The notes below the pieces were generated by a model. It was not told the DNA's origin. It searched no databases and worked only from the letters and a program-made list of their open reading frames with translations. Positions 48,757 to 57,400 of a stretch of 64,000 nt of DNA are shown piece by piece. Origin of the DNA: Clostridiaceae bacterium (GTDB lineage: Bacteria > Bacillota_A > Clostridia > Clostridiales > Clostridiaceae); contig JAQSXU010000004.1 of assembly GCA_029256485.1 (NCBI GenBank), positions 1 to 64,000 of the forward strand. The letters are read 5' to 3'. Numbering within the stretch: position 1 is the first letter of the stretch; every line of letters begins with the position of its first letter. The position numbers and the translations under genes are program-made.

Positions 48757-49167
48757 ATGTTTAGTAGTGAACAGAAATTTGAAATAAATGGGAAAACAAA
48801 AGAAGACCTTAAAACAGCAATAGAATGTGCTTTGAAGTTATCCGATTATGAAATTAGTGGATTCAAATATGATGAAAATAGGCTAATATTTGCATGGATG
48901 CCTAAAAACGAAGATAATTATAACGGGTTTACACGATATCCATTCAAAATATCCCTGGATATGGCAACTCAAATTGCATGGGATTATATTCGTGAATCTG
49001 AACAAGCAAAGTTGAGACTACAAGAAATAGAAAACTTGGATATAGACGGGAGTATATATGAAGGTTGGAGAATTTTCGTGCCCAAATATTATGGGAATGA
49101 CGCTATTAGTAATTGCAGTTATTCAATAATTGGAGTTGAGCCAGATTTGATTTATTACGCAAAATAA
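48757..49167 (+). CDS. Hypothetical protein
   Basis: 136 residues, GGGAGG RBS. LKTAIECALKLSDYEISGFK then LIFAWMPKNEDNYNGFTRYP; a helix-strand layout seen in small phage proteins. Function unknown. Confidence 0.74.
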   Translation: MFSSEQKFEINGKTKEDLKTAIECALKLSDYEISGFKYDENRLIFAWMPKNEDNYNGFTRYPFKISLDMATQIAWDYIRESEQAKLRLQEIENLDIDGSIYEGWRIFVPKYYGNDAISNCSYSIIGVEPDLIYYAK

Positions 49168-49196
49168 AAACAAATAGAATAAGGAGATTGTTAGAT

Positions 49197-49457
49197 ATGG
49201 AAAATAAAATCAGTTATAAATACTCAAATTATATAAAAGTAATTAAAGTAGATGATTTTAGGGTTTTAAATAAAAATATTAATGTTGACAATTACAGTGC
49301 AGTTTTTATTTCTTATAATACTGAAACAAATAAACTTGAACTTCTTGGAGTTAGAAGAGAAGGTTCATTTAAATCGGATTTGGAACTTTACCGTTTATCT
49401 TTTGAAGATGATGAATCATTAGAGTGTTCATGGTTTTATGTGGGCAGTTTAGATTAA
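49197..49457 (+). CDS. Hypothetical protein, paralogue of the 51232 gene
   Basis: 86 residues from ATG 49197 (AAGGAGA upstream; TTG 49188 in frame). The stretch LNKNINVDNYSAVFISYNTE followed by NKLELLGVRREG aligns with LNKNIKRDIYKQIYIVYNNI and SKVELLGVTSLREG of the 51232 protein, so the two are duplicates. Function unknown. Confidence 0.74.
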   Translation: MENKISYKYSNYIKVIKVDDFRVLNKNINVDNYSAVFISYNTETNKLELLGVRREGSFKSDLELYRLSFEDDESLECSWFYVGSLD

Positions 49458-49473
49458 TAGGGGGAATTATATT

Positions 49474-49872
49474 TTGGAAAAGAAAATATCAATTATAGAA
49501 GTGATTAAAAACGAAGAAGTTACTAAATACATTGCAAAAGATGGAATAGAATTTGATTCTTCTCGTGAATGTATTGAATATGAAGATAAATTAGAAGCAA
49601 ATGAAAAAATTAAAGATATACGAAAAGTACAGTCAGATTTTATGGATTATGGAGAATGGTGGCATATAGAAACCGAAGAAGATTTAGAAGCCCTTAAGTT
49701 TTATTTAAGATATGTAGTACATAGAGGCTCTTTAACTATAGCAGGTGGAGAAGTAGGCACTTGGGTTTCATGGTCAATAATATTCTGGGATAATGCTCCA
49801 AACGAATGTATTATTGTATCTTTAAAATCAATTCAAAATGAATACAATAATCTTATGCAAGCAATTAAATAA
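49474..49872 (+). CDS. Hypothetical phage-type protein
   Basis: 132 residues from TTG 49474, AGGGGG RBS. It begins with an EVIKNEEVTKYIAKDGIEFD then SSRECIEYE module (a motif in which D-x-FDS-x-xEC precedes a helix), common at the N-terminus of small Firmicute phage proteins. The middle has DYGEWWHIETEEDLEALKFY. Role unknown. Confidence 0.75.
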   Translation: MEKKISIIEVIKNEEVTKYIAKDGIEFDSSRECIEYEDKLEANEKIKDIRKVQSDFMDYGEWWHIETEEDLEALKFYLRYVVHRGSLTIAGGEVGTWVSWSIIFWDNAPNECIIVSLKSIQNEYNNLMQAIK

Positions 49873-49925
49873 ACATGGTGTTATTTAAATAACTCTATAA
49901 ATCTAATAAAAAAAGGATAGATATT

Positions 49926-50615
49926 ATGAAAAAGGCTCAATATATAATAATTAATAGCAATAATGATTACTTCTTAAGAATTGCCGAAAACAATTCAATT
50001 GTATTTGCAAAAGATAAAGAATTAGCAACAGTAGTAAGCTTTGAAGATTCTGAAGCTTTAATACCTCTAATTAAACTGTATAGTGGTCAGATAGCGTCGG
50101 CAGAACAAATTTCACATAAAGAAATAGAAAGGAAATGGTTATTCAATTCAGAAAAAGCTCCTGAAGGTACTAAAGAATTAGGAGAATATTTCTATAATCA
50201 AGCATATTTAAGCGTTAATCCAGAAATAAGGATAAGAAGTAAGCAAAATGTTTATGACGGAAATATATCCTACAAGCTTTGTATTAAAGGTAAAGGAACT
50301 ATACAACGTATTGAAGTGCAGAAAGAAATAACTAAGGAAGAATTCGAACAATTGATGATTATTGGAAATATTAAAGAAGAAGATTTTGTTAAAAAACATT
50401 TCTACATTTATGACATTAATGGTTATAAATTATCTTTAGGAGTAACAGATATAGGAAAAGACACAGAATTTAGATATGGTGAAATAGAATTTGATTTTAC
50501 AAATGAAGCAAATGAATTTATTGCTCCTGACTGGTTTGGGAAAGAAGTTACTTATGATAATGATTATAAAATGGCTAATTATTGGGAAAGAACGAGAGGC
50601 AGGTTATTAATATGA
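49926..50615 (+). CDS. CYTH-domain (triphosphate tunnel) protein
   Basis: 229 residues. Residues about 64-215 form a CYTH domain with the diagnostic ExExK motif EIERK (66-70), then YLSVNPEIRIR, ISYKLCIKGKGTIQRIEVQK and YGEIEFDF. CYTH enzymes hydrolyse inorganic triphosphate, nucleoside or thiamine triphosphates, or RNA 5'-triphosphates, in a metal-dependent beta tunnel. The N-terminal 60 residues are a separate small unit. The substrate is not predictable. Next gene overlaps by ATGA. Confidence 0.9.
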   Translation: MKKAQYIIINSNNDYFLRIAENNSIVFAKDKELATVVSFEDSEALIPLIKLYSGQIASAEQISHKEIERKWLFNSEKAPEGTKELGEYFYNQAYLSVNPEIRIRSKQNVYDGNISYKLCIKGKGTIQRIEVQKEITKEEFEQLMIIGNIKEEDFVKKHFYIYDINGYKLSLGVTDIGKDTEFRYGEIEFDFTNEANEFIAPDWFGKEVTYDNDYKMANYWERTRGRLLI

Positions 50616-51106
50616 ATTATGATAAGGAAAAAATAAGTTTAACAATTAATAAGACAATGAAAGAACTTGAAACTGAACTTAAAAGTATAGCTAATCAAAT
50701 GAATAGTTATGACAAAGAAAAAGAACTTCTGGATAAAGAGTTTAGCTTATATATGACAAAGCTTGAAAAATTAAGCAGTGAGTACAATATACTAAAATTA
50801 AATCAAAATAGCTGGAATCTAAGTGTAAAATTAAGTTCATTAGAAAATACAATGTTTACAACAGTAGCACGTAAGTTTTTGGAATATTTTGAAAGCTTAG
50901 ACGATGATGAAAAAGAAAAGATTGAAGGAAATCTTAAAAAACACGATATTACTATATATAGTGGAAAAGAAAATTCGTATTTTCTTAATTACAATGTTGA
51001 CAAAACAAAGTATACTGTAACAGAAGATAATCCTAATGGAGCAGACTATATTATGTTAGAAATGCCAAGGAATATTGAATTACTAAATCATCTTTTATTA
51101 GATTGA
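50612..51106 (+). CDS. Coiled-coil hypothetical protein
   Basis: 164 residues from ATG 50612, overlapping the CYTH stop (ATGA). The N-terminal 70 residues are a coiled coil (KTMKELETELKSIANQMNSY); the C-terminal part is globular. Coupled translation suggests a functional link to the CYTH protein. Strong terminator follows. Confidence 0.75.
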   Translation: MNYDKEKISLTINKTMKELETELKSIANQMNSYDKEKELLDKEFSLYMTKLEKLSSEYNILKLNQNSWNLSVKLSSLENTMFTTVARKFLEYFESLDDDEKEKIEGNLKKHDITIYSGKENSYFLNYNVDKTKYTVTEDNPNGADYIMLEMPRNIELLNHLLLD

Positions 51107-51128
51107 TGTAAAAATTTCTTTAAATAAA

Positions 51129-51172
51129 AACAAAGAGTAGTGTGGTATTAAATACCACACTACTCTTTGTTA
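51129..51172 (+). terminator. Strong terminator
   Basis: Perfect 20-bp stem from AACAAAGAGTAGTGTGG to its complement ending CTCTTTGTT, only one or two bases in the loop. Confidence 0.92.
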
Positions 51173-51231
51173 AAAAGGTATATAATGTTTATTTAGATAA
51201 AATATGATTATACTAAATTTAGGAGATTAAA

Positions 51232-51486
51232 GTGGAAAAAATAATAACAACCCAATACCCTCAATATCAAATATTATTAAAAATAAAAAATTTAGAAAAT
51301 TTAAATAAAAATATAAAAAGAGATATATATAAGCAAATTTATATTGTTTATAACAATATAAATAGTAAAGTTGAATTGCTTGGGGTTACTTCGTTAAGGG
51401 AAGGTGCTACAGAACTTCATAGCCTACCTATTGAAGCTATTGAAGAATATAAAAAACCATGGATTAATTTAGGTGAATTAATTTAA
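51232..51486 (+). CDS. Hypothetical protein, paralogue of the 49197 gene
   Basis: 84 residues from GTG 51232, AGGAG RBS. Alignable with the 49197 protein through VELLGV and the C-terminal INLGEL. After its TAA the same frame stays open for 31 further codons (see next entry), so the gene may have been shortened by a stop mutation. Confidence 0.72.
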   Translation: MEKIITTQYPQYQILLKIKNLENLNKNIKRDIYKQIYIVYNNINSKVELLGVTSLREGATELHSLPIEAIEEYKKPWINLGELI

Positions 51487-51582
51487 GAAAATGGATATAT
51501 AGTACACAATAACAACATAACTAATGTTACAGATAATACCGAAGATTGTTTTAAACAATTAGAACAGTATTTATATAATTAA
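51487..51582 (+). pseudogene. In-frame continuation after the TAA of the 51232 gene
   Basis: Directly after TAA 51484-51486 the same frame reads ENGYIVHNNNITNVTDNTED then CFKQLEQYLYN and a second TAA. It has no start codon or RBS. Either the remnant C-terminus of a longer gene or a readthrough extension. Confidence 0.5.
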
Positions 51583-51601
51583 AAAACTACAAGATAATAT
51601 A

Positions 51602-51635
51602 AAAATAGCACTGATTTAATCACTGCTATTTTTAT
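51602..51635. terminator. Bidirectional terminator
   Basis: AATAGCACTGATT / AATCACTGCTATT stem between convergent genes. Confidence 0.85.
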
Positions 51636-51643
51636 TGCTTTTT

Positions 51644-51802
51644 TCAATATTCGTTCCCATATTCTGAGGCACAGCCATCACAATATTTTTCAGGTTTATC
51701 TAAACATTTACCTTCAGAATAGCTACTACAAACTCCTACAGTATCATCCTCATTATTATGCGAAATATTTGCATTTAAAGCGATTTTATAAGTTTTTTTC
51801 AT
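51644..51802 (-). CDS. Small cysteine-rich protein
   Basis: 52 residues (MKKTYKIALNANISHNNEDD, VCSSYSEGKCLDKPEKYCDG, CASEYG). AAGGAG lies 6 nt before ATG 51802. Four cysteines in a KCxxxxEKYCxxC-like spacing suggest zinc binding. No signal peptide. Confidence 0.7.
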   Translation of the reverse strand: MKKTYKIALNANISHNNEDDTVGVCSSYSEGKCLDKPEKYCDGCASEYGNEY

Positions 51803-52001
51803 ATATTTCTCCTTATTAGATTATTTTTAAAAAACCTTTTTTATTTAATTAAAATATTATATTCATATATCAATAAAAAATTTCACTTGATTGTAAAAGA
51901 TTGTTATATATAAGACAGGGTAGAACGGATTTTGAAAAACATTTTTAAATATTAATGATAAATTATAGTTAACCAAATTATATTTAGAAAAGGAGTGCAA
52001 T

Positions 52002-53072
52002 TTGAGCAAAGAATCTGTAAGAAGAACTTGGAATGACTATTATGAATTAGCTGAACAATATTATAAAGAGCATGGTGATTTATTAATTCCTACTAAATAT
52101 GTAGTTGACAACATAAAATTAGGTATTTGGCTTTATAATCAGAAACAATTTTATAAGAAAAATACATTAAATAATGAACAAATTAAAAAATTAGAAAATA
52201 TAGGCGTTAAATGGAATTTGCGAAATACTTCAGGAGTTAGAGTTGTTAAAACATGGGATGAAAATTTTGGGTTAGCTAAAGAATATTACAATGAACATAA
52301 AAATTTACTTATCCCTCGTAATTATAAAATCAATAATGATAATTTAGGGAACTGGTTATTAAATCAGACAGTATATTATAAAAAAAATTTATTAATAGTA
52401 GACCAAATAAAAAAATTAGAATCAATTGGGGTTGTCTGGAAGCGAAATGAAAGTTTATGGAATGAAAAGTATGAATTAGCTGAACAATTTTATAAAAAGA
52501 ACGGTCATTTAAATGTTCCAACAAAGTATAAAATTAATAATATAGATTTAGGTAGTTGGATTCGACAACAAAAAAATTACTTCGAGAATAAGCTTTTAAC
52601 TACTGAAAAAATTAAAAAATTGGAATCCATAGGAATTTCATGGTATGAGGAAGAATTATCATGGATGGAATATTACGAATTAGCTATAGAGTATTACAAA
52701 GAACATGGAGATTTGTTAATACCAATTTCTTATATTAAAAATGATGAAAAGTTAGGATATTGGGTTCAAAAACAAAGACAAGCATTCAAAAAAAATAAAT
52801 TATCTAAAGAACAAAAAGAAAAATTAGAAAGCATTAATATGATATGGAGTTGTCGTAACACATACCATCGAACTGTAAATCCATGGGGGTACAATTATGA
52901 ATTAGCTAAACAATATTATAAAGAACATAAGAATTTATTAATTTCTAATAAATATAGAATAAATGATATTCATTTAGGTGAATGGATTCACACACAAAGG
53001 AAGTACTACAAAAAAAACAAACTAAATCAAGAACGAATTAAGTTGCTAAACGAAATTGGTATGAGGTGGTAA
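52002..53072 (+). CDS. Protein of five helicase-associated (HA) domains
   Basis: 356 residues from TTG 52002, AAAAGGAG RBS. Five tandem repeats of about 70 residues, each with W-x-xYELAxQYYKEHGDLLIP, a K-x-xLGxWxxxQR-like helix and NKL-x-xEQI-x-xLExIGxxW. This is the HA domain (PF03457 type), normally attached to helicases and thought to bind nucleic acid. No ATPase domain is present. It stands alone, with its own leader, upstream of the helicase genes. It may serve as a DNA- or RNA-binding adaptor. Confidence 0.9.
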   Translation: MSKESVRRTWNDYYELAEQYYKEHGDLLIPTKYVVDNIKLGIWLYNQKQFYKKNTLNNEQIKKLENIGVKWNLRNTSGVRVVKTWDENFGLAKEYYNEHKNLLIPRNYKINNDNLGNWLLNQTVYYKKNLLIVDQIKKLESIGVVWKRNESLWNEKYELAEQFYKKNGHLNVPTKYKINNIDLGSWIRQQKNYFENKLLTTEKIKKLESIGISWYEEELSWMEYYELAIEYYKEHGDLLIPISYIKNDEKLGYWVQKQRQAFKKNKLSKEQKEKLESINMIWSCRNTYHRTVNPWGYNYELAKQYYKEHKNLLISNKYRINDIHLGEWIHTQRKYYKKNKLNQERIKLLNEIGMRW

Positions 53073-53098
53073 TAATTATATAGGGAGGAGATGATTAA

Positions 53099-53320
53099 GT
53101 GATAATTAAAATTGAGGCGTTATGTGATTTTGGTAGAAGCATAGACTATCCAACTGATGAAAAAATTACAGAATATACCTGGACAGAAAGTGAAGTGTAT
53201 GAAGTTGTAAAAAATGAATCAACAGTTTCAATGTATGATGACCATTATTATTGCTCTAAAATTCCTATATGGGACTATTATGATTTCATTGATAAAGGGT
53301 ATTTTAAAGAATTAGATTAA
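53099..53320 (+). CDS. Small hypothetical protein
   Basis: 73 residues from GTG 53099, GGAGGAG RBS. Acidic (TDEKITEYTWTESEVYEVVK) with a DHYYCSKIPIWDYYDF ending. No family recognised; 26 bp after the HA-domain gene. Confidence 0.7.
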   Translation: MIIKIEALCDFGRSIDYPTDEKITEYTWTESEVYEVVKNESTVSMYDDHYYCSKIPIWDYYDFIDKGYFKELD

Positions 53321-53335
53321 AGGAATATAATACAG

Positions 53336-53362
53336 AGAAAAGTTAACAGCTTTTCTTTTTTT
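53336..53362 (+). terminator. Terminator
   Basis: AGAAAAG / CTTTTCT stem with a seven-T tail. Confidence 0.8.
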
Positions 53363-53374
53363 AGTTTTACTCTA

Positions 53375-53403
53375 TTGACTATAAACAACAATACGGTTAT
53401 AAT
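53375..53403 (+). promoter_or_regulatory. Operator-type promoter of the nuclease-helicase gene
   Basis: TTGACT (53375-53380), 17 bp, TATAAT (53398-53403). GACTAT at the -35 and ATAGTC about 30 bp on (near 53411-53418) form an inverted pair around the -10, as in the CheY-like promoter. Confidence 0.72.
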
Positions 53404-53567
53404 GTAAACACTATAGTCCATATAAATAAAAAATGACAGATTAATACAAATATAACTGAACAGATATAATTCTTATTATTTATAATTGAAGGCTATTTAA
53501 AGTATAATATAAAGATTTTATATAAAACAGGATTTTTAAAAAATACATAGTGAAAGGAAGTGCCAAA

Positions 53568-56264
53568 ATGGTACAAGCAAAATTAAAGGATATAGTGAGC
53601 ATTGATAAATGTAAAGTTAGAGGTTTTTTAGAAGGCGTAAATTTAAAATCTCTTAAAAACAAACATTATGAACTCTCTATAGTAATTAAAAATTTTATTA
53701 GAGATTTTGATATTAAAAATGGTGATTTAACTACAATACCTGCTTCATTAGAAAAGCTTGTTGATGAAAGCATGTTCGTTTCTAAAGACGAAAAAATTGC
53801 TGAAATTGAACTTTTGACTAAACAACTTGTAAGATATTTTGAATATGAACAATTATTTAATCGAAAGGTTTTAATGAAAAATATTACAAAAGCTGTACAA
53901 TATCAAGGAAATGAAATTACAGTATCAGCAGATATTATATTTGAAAACAAAGGAACAATTGAAGTGGTTAAATATAAAAAAGGTGAACCTAAATTATCTT
54001 ACAGAGGACAAAAGTATGAAACTAATCCCAAATATAGCATTGAGCTTTACATGCTTCAAAAATTAGGTGAAGAATTATATAAAGACAAACCTGTAACAGC
54101 AAGTTATTATCACTTACAGAGTAAAGGAGATAATTCAAGGGAGTTTCAAGAGCTATTTGAATTTAAAAAAGGTTATAACATAATTAATTATCATTTTGTT
54201 AATGAAGTTGACGAAGACGAAGCGTATATTAAGTATATTGATAACAAAATATTTGAAATACTTAATAGAAAGCTTTCTTTTAATTCAGAAAAAACTTGTG
54301 ATGAATCTAATTGCGAAAAATGTAGTTTTTCAAAAATTTGTTATTATGAAGAAAAGACAGAAACAGAATTAGATATTGTAGAAGTTATTGAAAAGTCACC
54401 TAACGGAACAATTCATCTTACAGAAGACCAGAAAAAAGCAGTTCAGTTTGATTGTGGTATCGTAAGAATTAATGCAGGAGCTGGTGCAGGGAAGACATCT
54501 GTATTGGCATTAAGAGTTGTAAATTTATTTAAAAAAGGAACAAAACCTGAAAATATTTTACTTATTACATTCTCAAATAAGGGTGCAGTTGAAATCAAAG
54601 AAAAAGTTTCTTATTGGTTAAAACACTTTAAATTAGAGCATATTGATGTGGATAAAATGAATATATTTACATTCAATAGTTTTGGTGAGAGAATAATAAG
54701 TGAAGAGTTTGAGAAACTTGGATTTGAAAGTAAACCACTATTAGCTGAAAAGGTAGAAAGATATGATATTATTTTCCAATTGCTTGAAAGTTATCCCAAA
54801 ATACAGGGACTTGATTATAAAAATCCTTTAATGAATTTACCATATGCAAAAGGTGCAGTAGTTCTTGTAGATAGTTACTTTGACAAAATCAAAGCTAATA
54901 ACTACTTAAATTACGAAGAATTTGCTAAGGATGTTAATTGTACAGTTATAGTAGCTGAAGGTGTTTGGAATTTATATCAAATATTTAATGAAGACCTGAT
55001 AGAAAATTCACTTCTTCAATATCAAGACCAAATCAACTATACTTTGCAGATATTTAGAGCTTACCCTGAAACTTTACGCAAATACACTGTTGAGCATATA
55101 ATGGTAGATGAATTTCAGGATACCGACTACAATCAGTTGCAGATTATAACCTTACTTGTAAAGCAAGGAAAATTTCAATCTTTAATGGTAGTTGGAGATG
55201 ATAGTCAATCAATATTTAGTTTTAGAAATGTGTCTCAAGAGTTTATATTAAACTTTAATGAGTTTTTCAAAAGTGCTAAAGATATAAACCTTGTAGATAA
55301 TTTTAGGTCAACACCTGAAATCATAAGAACTGCAAACTTGCTAAATCAAAAGAATAAAAACAGAGTAGATAAGGATTTGATAAGTAGAAAAGCATCAGGA
55401 AAACTTCCTAAGTTGATTCATTACTTTGAAAAGAAGGAAGAATATGAAAATATAGCTGAAATTGTTAAAGAAAAATTAGACCAAGGGGTTAAAGCAGAAG
55501 AGATTGCAATAATTGCAAGAACTAAGAAGGAACTTCTTGAGATAAAAAACATATTTGACGCTAAAAACATTCCTGCTGTTATGGATGTAACACAATTGTT
55601 GCTTAATAATAAAAATATTCAAGTAATATTGTCCTTTGCAAACTTCTTAAATAATCCAGAGTTAGAACTTAATCTTTTAGAATATTTATTAATGTTTAAA
55701 AATGATACGATAAAAGAAATGAGTTCATTAGAATTAAAAGATTTTGTAGGTCATTACAGAAACAATTTCGTAAAAACTTTTTATGCTTTAACTACCGATG
55801 CACAAAAGATAGAGTTTTTCTTTAAAACAATTGCTTCAATTGCTACTAAAGATAAAGCTGTGGCTGAGTTCACAAAGGTATTAAGAGATAAAGAGTTTAA
55901 ATCATTCGATAGTTTGATAAACTATTTGATAAAGTTTGCTTTATACAAAGATGAAAAAACTTTAGAAGTAAACAATATTAAATTTAAAGCAGTCGTATTA
56001 ACGACAGCTCATAGCTCAAAAGGTAAAGAATTTGATGTTGTAATTAATACAATAAATAAATACAAGTATACAGGAACTCAAATTAGAGATAAAGAACGTG
56101 ACGAAGAAAGAAGATTATTATTCGTTTCAATCACCAGGGCTAAAAGTGAATTATATATAACTTATAGCTCGTATGGTGGAGGAAGAAAAGTAAATAGTTG
56201 TATGGGTTTTGTTACAGAACTTGAAGGCATACAAAGAATTGATTATGTAAAACAAACTGCATAA
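53568..56264 (+). CDS. Cas4/AddB-like nuclease fused to UvrD-family helicase
   Basis: 898 residues from ATG 53568 (AAAGGAAG 7 nt upstream). The N-terminal ~270 residues look like a RecB-type nuclease: SADIIFENKGTIEVVKYKKG supplies D...ExVxK, and CEKCSFSKIC (CxxCx5C) plus an early SIDKC would form a 4Fe-4S cluster. The helicase carries GAGAGKTS, LITFSNKGAVEIKE, VDEFQDTDYNQLQI, VVGDDSQSIFSFRN, DNFRSTPEII, TAHSSKGKEFD and ERRLLFVSITRAK. Such fusions process DNA ends in recombination, replication or defence. A single-gene unit behind an operator-type promoter. Confidence 0.9.
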   Translation: MVQAKLKDIVSIDKCKVRGFLEGVNLKSLKNKHYELSIVIKNFIRDFDIKNGDLTTIPASLEKLVDESMFVSKDEKIAEIELLTKQLVRYFEYEQLFNRKVLMKNITKAVQYQGNEITVSADIIFENKGTIEVVKYKKGEPKLSYRGQKYETNPKYSIELYMLQKLGEELYKDKPVTASYYHLQSKGDNSREFQELFEFKKGYNIINYHFVNEVDEDEAYIKYIDNKIFEILNRKLSFNSEKTCDESNCEKCSFSKICYYEEKTETELDIVEVIEKSPNGTIHLTEDQKKAVQFDCGIVRINAGAGAGKTSVLALRVVNLFKKGTKPENILLITFSNKGAVEIKEKVSYWLKHFKLEHIDVDKMNIFTFNSFGERIISEEFEKLGFESKPLLAEKVERYDIIFQLLESYPKIQGLDYKNPLMNLPYAKGAVVLVDSYFDKIKANNYLNYEEFAKDVNCTVIVAEGVWNLYQIFNEDLIENSLLQYQDQINYTLQIFRAYPETLRKYTVEHIMVDEFQDTDYNQLQIITLLVKQGKFQSLMVVGDDSQSIFSFRNVSQEFILNFNEFFKSAKDINLVDNFRSTPEIIRTANLLNQKNKNRVDKDLISRKASGKLPKLIHYFEKKEEYENIAEIVKEKLDQGVKAEEIAIIARTKKELLEIKNIFDAKNIPAVMDVTQLLLNNKNIQVILSFANFLNNPELELNLLEYLLMFKNDTIKEMSSLELKDFVGHYRNNFVKTFYALTTDAQKIEFFFKTIASIATKDKAVAEFTKVLRDKEFKSFDSLINYLIKFALYKDEKTLEVNNIKFKAVVLTTAHSSKGKEFDVVINTINKYKYTGTQIRDKERDEERRLLFVSITRAKSELYITYSSYGGGRKVNSCMGFVTELEGIQRIDYVKQTA

Positions 56265-56265
56265 C

Positions 56266-56303
56266 AAAAAAAGAGAAGGTGAATTTTCACTTTCTCTTTT
56301 TTT
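56266..56303. terminator. Bidirectional terminator
   Basis: AAAAAAGAGAAGGTGAA / TTCACTTTCTCTTTTTT stem between convergent genes. Confidence 0.88.
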
Positions 56304-56484
56304 AAGCTCGCTGTACACAGTTTTTATTCTGATTTACAACATTATTTACATTATTCTCTTTGCATCTAAAACAACCTCTATCTGCTCTGTTTTTACATAA
56401 GCAAGAGAATTCACTTACATCTAATCCATAGTCATAATTACAATTTTTGCACCAACAATTATTACACTTTGATTCATCAAACAT
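56302..56484 (-). CDS. Small cysteine-rich zinc-binding protein
   Basis: 60 residues from ATG 56484 (GGAGG 5 nt upstream). Ten cysteines including CNNCWCKNC, CLCKNRADRGCFRC, suggesting two zinc sites. Similar tiny Cys-rich proteins recur in this window. Function unknown. Confidence 0.72.
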   Translation of the reverse strand: MFDESKCNNCWCKNCNYDYGLDVSEFSCLCKNRADRGCFRCKENNVNNVVNQNKNCVQRA

Positions 56485-56753
56485 TTTAGCCTCCGTCTTT
56501 ATCATGTTTTAATAATTTTATATAAATTCCTATTTCTTTAATTTTTATTATTATATTCTTCAAAGTATTAATTAATGAAAACCATTTATGGATAACACAA
56601 TATTGGTAATTCATACATTTTTTCTTATAGGCATAATTAGTTACTCGATTTTGGAGAAAGGTGTTTAGTTATTTATCATTCAAAATTTAACTATAATAAA
56701 GAAAACATAAAAAACAGTAAATGCATAATTAAATTTAAAAGGAGATTTTATAT

Positions 56754-57341
56754 ATGAAAAATAATATTAATACTGCTTGGACAAAGGCTACAGAGGATTA
56801 TACAGAGGCAATGGTAGGACTATTATCAGCTATTGATGCAGGCAAAAATGCATGGATTGAAATAAGAAAAAATGGAGACCAGGATATACCCATTATGATT
56901 TCAAATCCTGAATTAGACCACCCTAAAAATTGGACAATGTTTTATGGATGCCGAAGGAATTTAAAAGAACTTGAAAATAGAAGTTATATTAATGATATGG
57001 AAAAAGAATTGACTTATAATTATACTACATGTTTTGGACCAGAAAAAGCTGTTGATAATTATTATGCTACAGGTCAATTAACAAAAGATAATTTTTTTGG
57101 TATTGGAATGTGTCATGCTGTTAAAATTTCAGACTGCATTGAGTACAGAAAAAATACAGATGGGTATAATAATTACGAATACTGGGTTACATTTTGGAAA
57201 CCGAAAGATGGTATTGCGTATAGAGTTCCAAAGGAAATTGATAAGGTATTTACAATTTGCTATGATGATGAACCATTAGACAGAAAATATGCATTATCAA
57301 GAGCTAAAGATTTTATTGAAGCACTTATAGAGCAGGTTTAA
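56754..57341 (+). CDS. Hypothetical protein
   Basis: 195 residues, AAAGGAG RBS. An N-terminal helix (AWTKATEDYTEAMVGLLSAI) is followed by a beta-rich, aromatic domain with KISDCIEYRKNTDGY and YWVTFWKPKDGIAYRVP, ending in a helix. No catalytic pattern. The 56485-56753 gap upstream shows nothing definite. Confidence 0.74.
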   Translation: MKNNINTAWTKATEDYTEAMVGLLSAIDAGKNAWIEIRKNGDQDIPIMISNPELDHPKNWTMFYGCRRNLKELENRSYINDMEKELTYNYTTCFGPEKAVDNYYATGQLTKDNFFGIGMCHAVKISDCIEYRKNTDGYNNYEYWVTFWKPKDGIAYRVPKEIDKVFTICYDDEPLDRKYALSRAKDFIEALIEQV

Positions 57342-57400
57342 AAAGAAATATACAAACAAGGTATTAGATTTCTAATAAAATTAGTAAGGAGTGAATTAAA

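Noticed and set aside
53410..53418. Independent second operator downstream of the 53375 promoter
   Set aside because: Only one half-site (ATAGTC) is present; it is better viewed as the partner arm of the GACTAT at the -35.
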